Source: Desulfovibrio sp.
GTDB lineage: Bacteria > Desulfobacterota > Desulfovibrionia > Desulfovibrionales > Desulfovibrionaceae
Reading direction: 5' to 3'
Assembly (NCBI RefSeq): GCF_019422935.1
Contig: NZ_JAHZCJ010000006.1
Location: 124,001 to 188,000 of the forward strand
DNA length: 64,000 nt
Shown here: in pieces, positions 61,399 to 64,000 of the stretch
How the letters are laid out: each line of letters starts with the position of its first letter
Position numbering within the stretch: position 1 is the stretch's first letter
Made by a program: the position numbers and the translations under genes
Notes under the pieces: model-generated
The model's database searches: none
Told to the model about the DNA's origin: nothing
What the model saw: the letters and a program-made list of their open reading frames with translations, nothing else

Positions 61399-62706
61399 AT
61401 GCCGCGTTTTCACCTTGTCACGCTTTTTCCCGAATTTTTCGAGTCGCCCCTGTCCACCGCCCTCATGGGCCGTGCGCGGGAGGCTGGCATTGTGGAATGC
61501 AGCCTTCATGATCCCCGGCAGTTCAGCACCGACAAACACCGCCATGTGGACGACCGCCCTTACGGCGGCGGCCCCGGCATGGTCATGCAGGGCGAGCCTC
61601 TGGCCCGCGCCCTGCGCTCCATTGAGCGGCCCGGTCGCATGCTGTTCATGGCCCCCGGCGGCCGCCCGCTGACGCAGGACATGGTGCGTGATCTTGCCCG
61701 CGAGGATGACCTGACCATTGTTTGCGGCAGGTACGAGGGCATTGACGCGCGGCTGTTGCAGCTTTTTCCGCTTGAACCCGTGAGCGTGGGCGATATTGTA
61801 CTCAACGGCGGCGAAAGCGCGGCTCTTTCCGTGCTGGAGGCCGTGGCCCGCCTGATGCCCGGTTTTATGGGCAAGGAAGAATCCGGCGACGATGAAAGTT
61901 TTTCTCACGGGTTGCTGGAATATCCGCACTACACGCGGCCAGAATCCCTGGAAGGCCTGCCGGTTCCCGAGGTGCTGCAAAGCGGCGACCATGCCCGCAT
62001 CGCCCAGTGGCGCAGACAGGAATCTGTGCGCGCCACCTTGCGCATGCGCCCGGAAATGTTGAATGAAGCGCCGCTCTACCGCGAAGACGTGCAAACGCTG
62101 GCTGAAACCCCGCGTGACAGGCCCGGACGCAACCTTTCGTTCTGCCTTGTTCACTACCCGGTTTCCCTTGGGCCAAAAAAAATCGGCGCTTCCTCTTTGA
62201 CAAATCTGGACATACACGATATAGCCCGAATTTCCCGCAGCTATGCGATGGGTTCCTTTTATCCGGTGACCCCTCTTCGCGACCAGTTGCGGGTGCTGGA
62301 AGAAATTTTGCGTCACTGGACGCGGGGGCCGGGCGGTACAGGAAACGCCGACCGCGCCCAGGCCCTCGGCCTGGTGCAACCCGCGACTTCGCTTGAAGAA
62401 GCGGTGGCGCATATGACCGCGCAGCATGGAACGCGACCCAGACTGGTGGCTAGTTCTGCCGTCTGGCCTGCCAAGGGCAAGGCATCCCAACCGGGACGCA
62501 TGCCCATGACTCCGCGTGACGTGCGGCGCTGGTGCGACCAGGGGCCGGTTATGCTCTGCCTGGGCACGGCGCAAGGGCTTGCGCCGGAGGTCCTCGAACA
62601 GTGCGAAGGCACTCTGAGGCCGGTGCGTTTTTTGGGCTACAACCATCTTTCGGTGCGCAGCGCGGCCGCCATTCTGGCCGACAGGATATTAGGCGACTAC
62701 TACTGA
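61399..62706 (+). CDS. trmD: TrmD tRNA (guanine-N1)-methyltransferase fused to a second SPOUT-like domain
   Basis: A 435-residue protein; normal TrmD has about 240-260. The N-terminal part (1 to about 235) is TrmD, which methylates G37 of tRNAs: FHLVTLFPEFFESPL, DDRPYGGGPGMVMQ, IVCGRYEGIDARL and the knot segment LNGGESAALSVLEAV. The C-terminal part (about 245-435) begins NLSFCLVHYPV and shows knot-like segments PVMLCLGTAQGLAPEV and NHLSVRSAAAILADRI, like the SAM-dependent RNA methyltransferase family seen as a separate gene beside trmD in Thermotoga. Both domains are intact. It is followed after 78 bases by rplS, the usual trmD neighbour. Confidence 0.9.
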   Translation: MPRFHLVTLFPEFFESPLSTALMGRAREAGIVECSLHDPRQFSTDKHRHVDDRPYGGGPGMVMQGEPLARALRSIERPGRMLFMAPGGRPLTQDMVRDLAREDDLTIVCGRYEGIDARLLQLFPLEPVSVGDIVLNGGESAALSVLEAVARLMPGFMGKEESGDDESFSHGLLEYPHYTRPESLEGLPVPEVLQSGDHARIAQWRRQESVRATLRMRPEMLNEAPLYREDVQTLAETPRDRPGRNLSFCLVHYPVSLGPKKIGASSLTNLDIHDIARISRSYAMGSFYPVTPLRDQLRVLEEILRHWTRGPGGTGNADRAQALGLVQPATSLEEAVAHMTAQHGTRPRLVASSAVWPAKGKASQPGRMPMTPRDVRRWCDQGPVMLCLGTAQGLAPEVLEQCEGTLRPVRFLGYNHLSVRSAAAILADRILGDYY

Positions 62707-62784
62707 CGCAACACGGCGGCCTGAGCGCATCGGCGCCGCTTTGCAACGACGCAACAATCCGCCCGGATTTGCAAGGAGTTCACG

Positions 62785-63132
62785 ATGGACATCATCAGGA
62801 AAATTGAACTGGAAAACCAGCGCATGGATCTTCCCGCGTTTCGCTCCGGCGACACGGTGAAAGTGCACCTGCGCATTGTGGAAGGCGAAAAAGAACGTAT
62901 CCAGGTCTTCCAGGGTAACGTTATCCGCATCAAGCGCGGCACCACCAGCGCCACCTTTACGGTGCGCAAGGTTTCCGACGGCGTGGGCGTGGAACGTATT
63001 TTCCCGCTCAACTCGCCCTTTATCGACCGCGTTGAGCTGATCACGCAGGGCCGCGTGCGCCGCAGCCGCCTGTACTACCTGCGTGCCCTCAAGGGCAAAG
63101 CCGCGCGCATCAAGCCGCGTGGCCGTTTCTGA
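62785..63132 (+). CDS. rplS: 50S ribosomal protein L19
   Basis: The 115-residue ribosomal protein L19, which sits at the interface between the subunits. It matches the family along its whole length, with [20 protein letters not shown] and [25 protein letters not shown], cited here in part by [13 protein letters not shown] and [20 protein letters not shown] precedes the ATG. It follows trmD as in most bacteria. rnhB comes next after a hairpin. Confidence 0.97.
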   Translation: MDIIRKIELENQRMDLPAFRSGDTVKVHLRIVEGEKERIQVFQGNVIRIKRGTTSATFTVRKVSDGVGVERIFPLNSPFIDRVELITQGRVRRSRLYYLRALKGKAARIKPRGRF

Positions 63133-63172
63133 TCCTTTTTTAGGCATCAGAATCGCAGCGAGCGTTTTTACG

Positions 63173-63214
63173 GCGCGCCAGGGCATGCAGGCAACTGCAA
63201 AATCCCTGGCGCGC
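63173..63214 (+). terminator. Hairpin after rplS
   Basis: 11-bp perfect arms GCGCGCCAGGG / CCCTGGCGCGC with a 20-base loop. It lies 40 bases after rplS and 206 bases before rnhB. Few T residues follow, so termination may be partial. Confidence 0.55.
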
Positions 63215-63419
63215 TGTTCGCGCGTCTTTAGAACATTTGCATCTGAAATGCTCGCCTACGGCAGGCAAAACCTGCCTGCTCACCTTTCGTGGCAAGTATT
63301 TTCGAAAAAATCCTTGCGGAGCAGTCACCTCATTTTATGCGTACACTGGTCTAGACCGACGCGCTGACCATCGCGCATTGACCATTGGGTCGCGGCCCTT
63401 GCTGCGCAGCGGAGAGATC

Positions 63420-64000
63420 ATGGGCAGAGAAGCAATGAGCCGCCCGGCAAGGCCGCGCAACCAGCAGACACAAGCGAGCCTTGTCCAGCTGGTGGGCCTC
63501 CCGAGCGCCCCGCTGCCTCAGGATGATTCTCCCCTTTTGCAGACAAGCAGCCAGACCGTTCAGCAAATTTATACCGCAGGCATAGACGAAGCTGGCCGAG
63601 GCTGTCTGGCCGGGCCGGTAGTAGCCGCTGCGGTCATATTGCCGGAATGCTACGACCTGCCGGGCCTCAACGATTCAAAGGCGTGCAGCGCCAAAACCCG
63701 CGAAATGCTCGCCCCGCGCATACGCCAGTGCGCTGTGGCCTGGGGCCTGGGCGTGGTGTGGCCTGCCCGCATTGACGCCATCAATATTTTACAGGCCACC
63801 TTTGAAGCCATGAGCAGGGCCGTGCGCTGCCTGCGCTGCGCCCCGGCGCATCTGCTCATTGACGGCAACAAGACTGTGCCCGGCGAGGTATTTGCCTTCC
63901 ACTGGCGCAAGGGGCATACAGCCCCCCTGCCATCGCAGCGCAGTATTATTGGCGGCGACGCCAGCGAACCTGCCATTTCAGCCGCGTCCATCCTTGCCAA
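63420..64000 (+). CDS. rnhB: Ribonuclease HII, 5' part (3' end outside window)
   Basis: Removes ribonucleotides from RNA-DNA hybrids. The reading frame stays open to the window end, giving about 193 residues. The catalytic start [20 protein letters not shown] (about 53-72) holds the first Asp and Glu of the DEDD site, with [14 protein letters not shown] and LLIDGNKTV following. The ATG at 63420 has GGAGAG at 5-base spacing and gives an N-terminal extension of about 52 residues before the core, longer than usual; a later internal start cannot be excluded. The position after rplS is the common trmD-rplS-rnhB order. Confidence 0.92.
   Translation, partial: MGREAMSRPARPRNQQTQASLVQLVGLPSAPLPQDDSPLLQTSSQTVQQIYTAGIDEAGRGCLAGPVVAAAVILPECYDLPGLNDSKACSAKTREMLAPRIRQCAVAWGLGVVWPARIDAINILQATFEAMSRAVRCLRCAPAHLLIDGNKTVPGEVFAFHWRKGHTAPLPSQRSIIGGDASEPAISAASILA

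Noticed and set aside
1..64000. CRISPR array, insertion sequences, prophage or rRNA genes
   Set aside because: No regularly spaced repeats, transposase, integrase or phage structural genes, or rRNA sequences were recognised.

Overview
The window looks like chromosomal DNA of a sulfate-reducing deltaproteobacterium of the Desulfovibrio type. The signs are a complete Ech-type membrane hydrogenase operon, a transmembrane sigma54 activator beside a TauE permease operon, a TRAP transporter linked to ethanolamine ammonia-lyase, selA, and Desulfovibrio-style small cysteine-rich and lipoprotein families. No taxon is proven by the sequence alone. I found no CRISPR array, insertion sequence, prophage structure or rRNA, so most of the window reads as core genome.

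Layout. 0-7 kb: the 3' end of a malic enzyme gene, a sigma54 response regulator/histidine kinase pair, glucose-6-phosphate isomerase, and a YchJ/cysteine-rich pair joined by a TGATG overlap. 7-17.4 kb: a five-gene membrane/lipoprotein operon around a TauE/SafE permease, bounded by a textbook sigma54 promoter (10543-10558) and a strong terminator (7003-7048). Divergent from it are a membrane-spanning sigma54 activator with an altered GAFTGA loop, a PEP-synthase-like phosphotransferase that lacks the usual C-terminal barrel, and an MFS transporter. This block is the best candidate here for an undescribed system.

17.4-21.6 kb: a Zur-boxed zinc-uptake operon of the ZrgA type (His-rich periplasmic protein, ABC ATPase, FtsX-like permease, DUF3299 protein, Zur). 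21.6-27 kb: echABCDEF on the minus strand, with a Rex-like operator just upstream. 27.4-29.1 kb: argF and a short N-acetylglutamate synthase-like gene. 29.3-33.4 kb: a histidine acid phosphatase, a six-EF-hand protein, and a DUF169 protein with a near-consensus sigma70 promoter. 33.4-41.6 kb: EutBC with a DctPQM TRAP transporter and no microcompartment genes in view, flanked by a DeoR regulator and an APH-type small-molecule kinase.

41.7-48.7 kb: an NhaD-like antiporter, two chemoreceptors and a YqaA-like protein. 48.9-53.5 kb: tRNA-Arg(TCT), folC, selA and an M18 aminopeptidase. 53.6-58.1 kb: a HEAT-repeat AlkD-like protein, a CI-type HTH regulator, MltA, a thioesterase and an unknown anchored coiled-coil protein. 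58.3-64 kb: an EF-G-like GTPase, a phosphopantetheinyl transferase, TrmD fused to a second SPOUT-like domain, ribosomal protein L19, and the 5' part of rnhB.

Start codons were chosen from Shine-Dalgarno sequences, overlaps and family starts. Domain names come from visible motifs and family knowledge, since no database search could be run.
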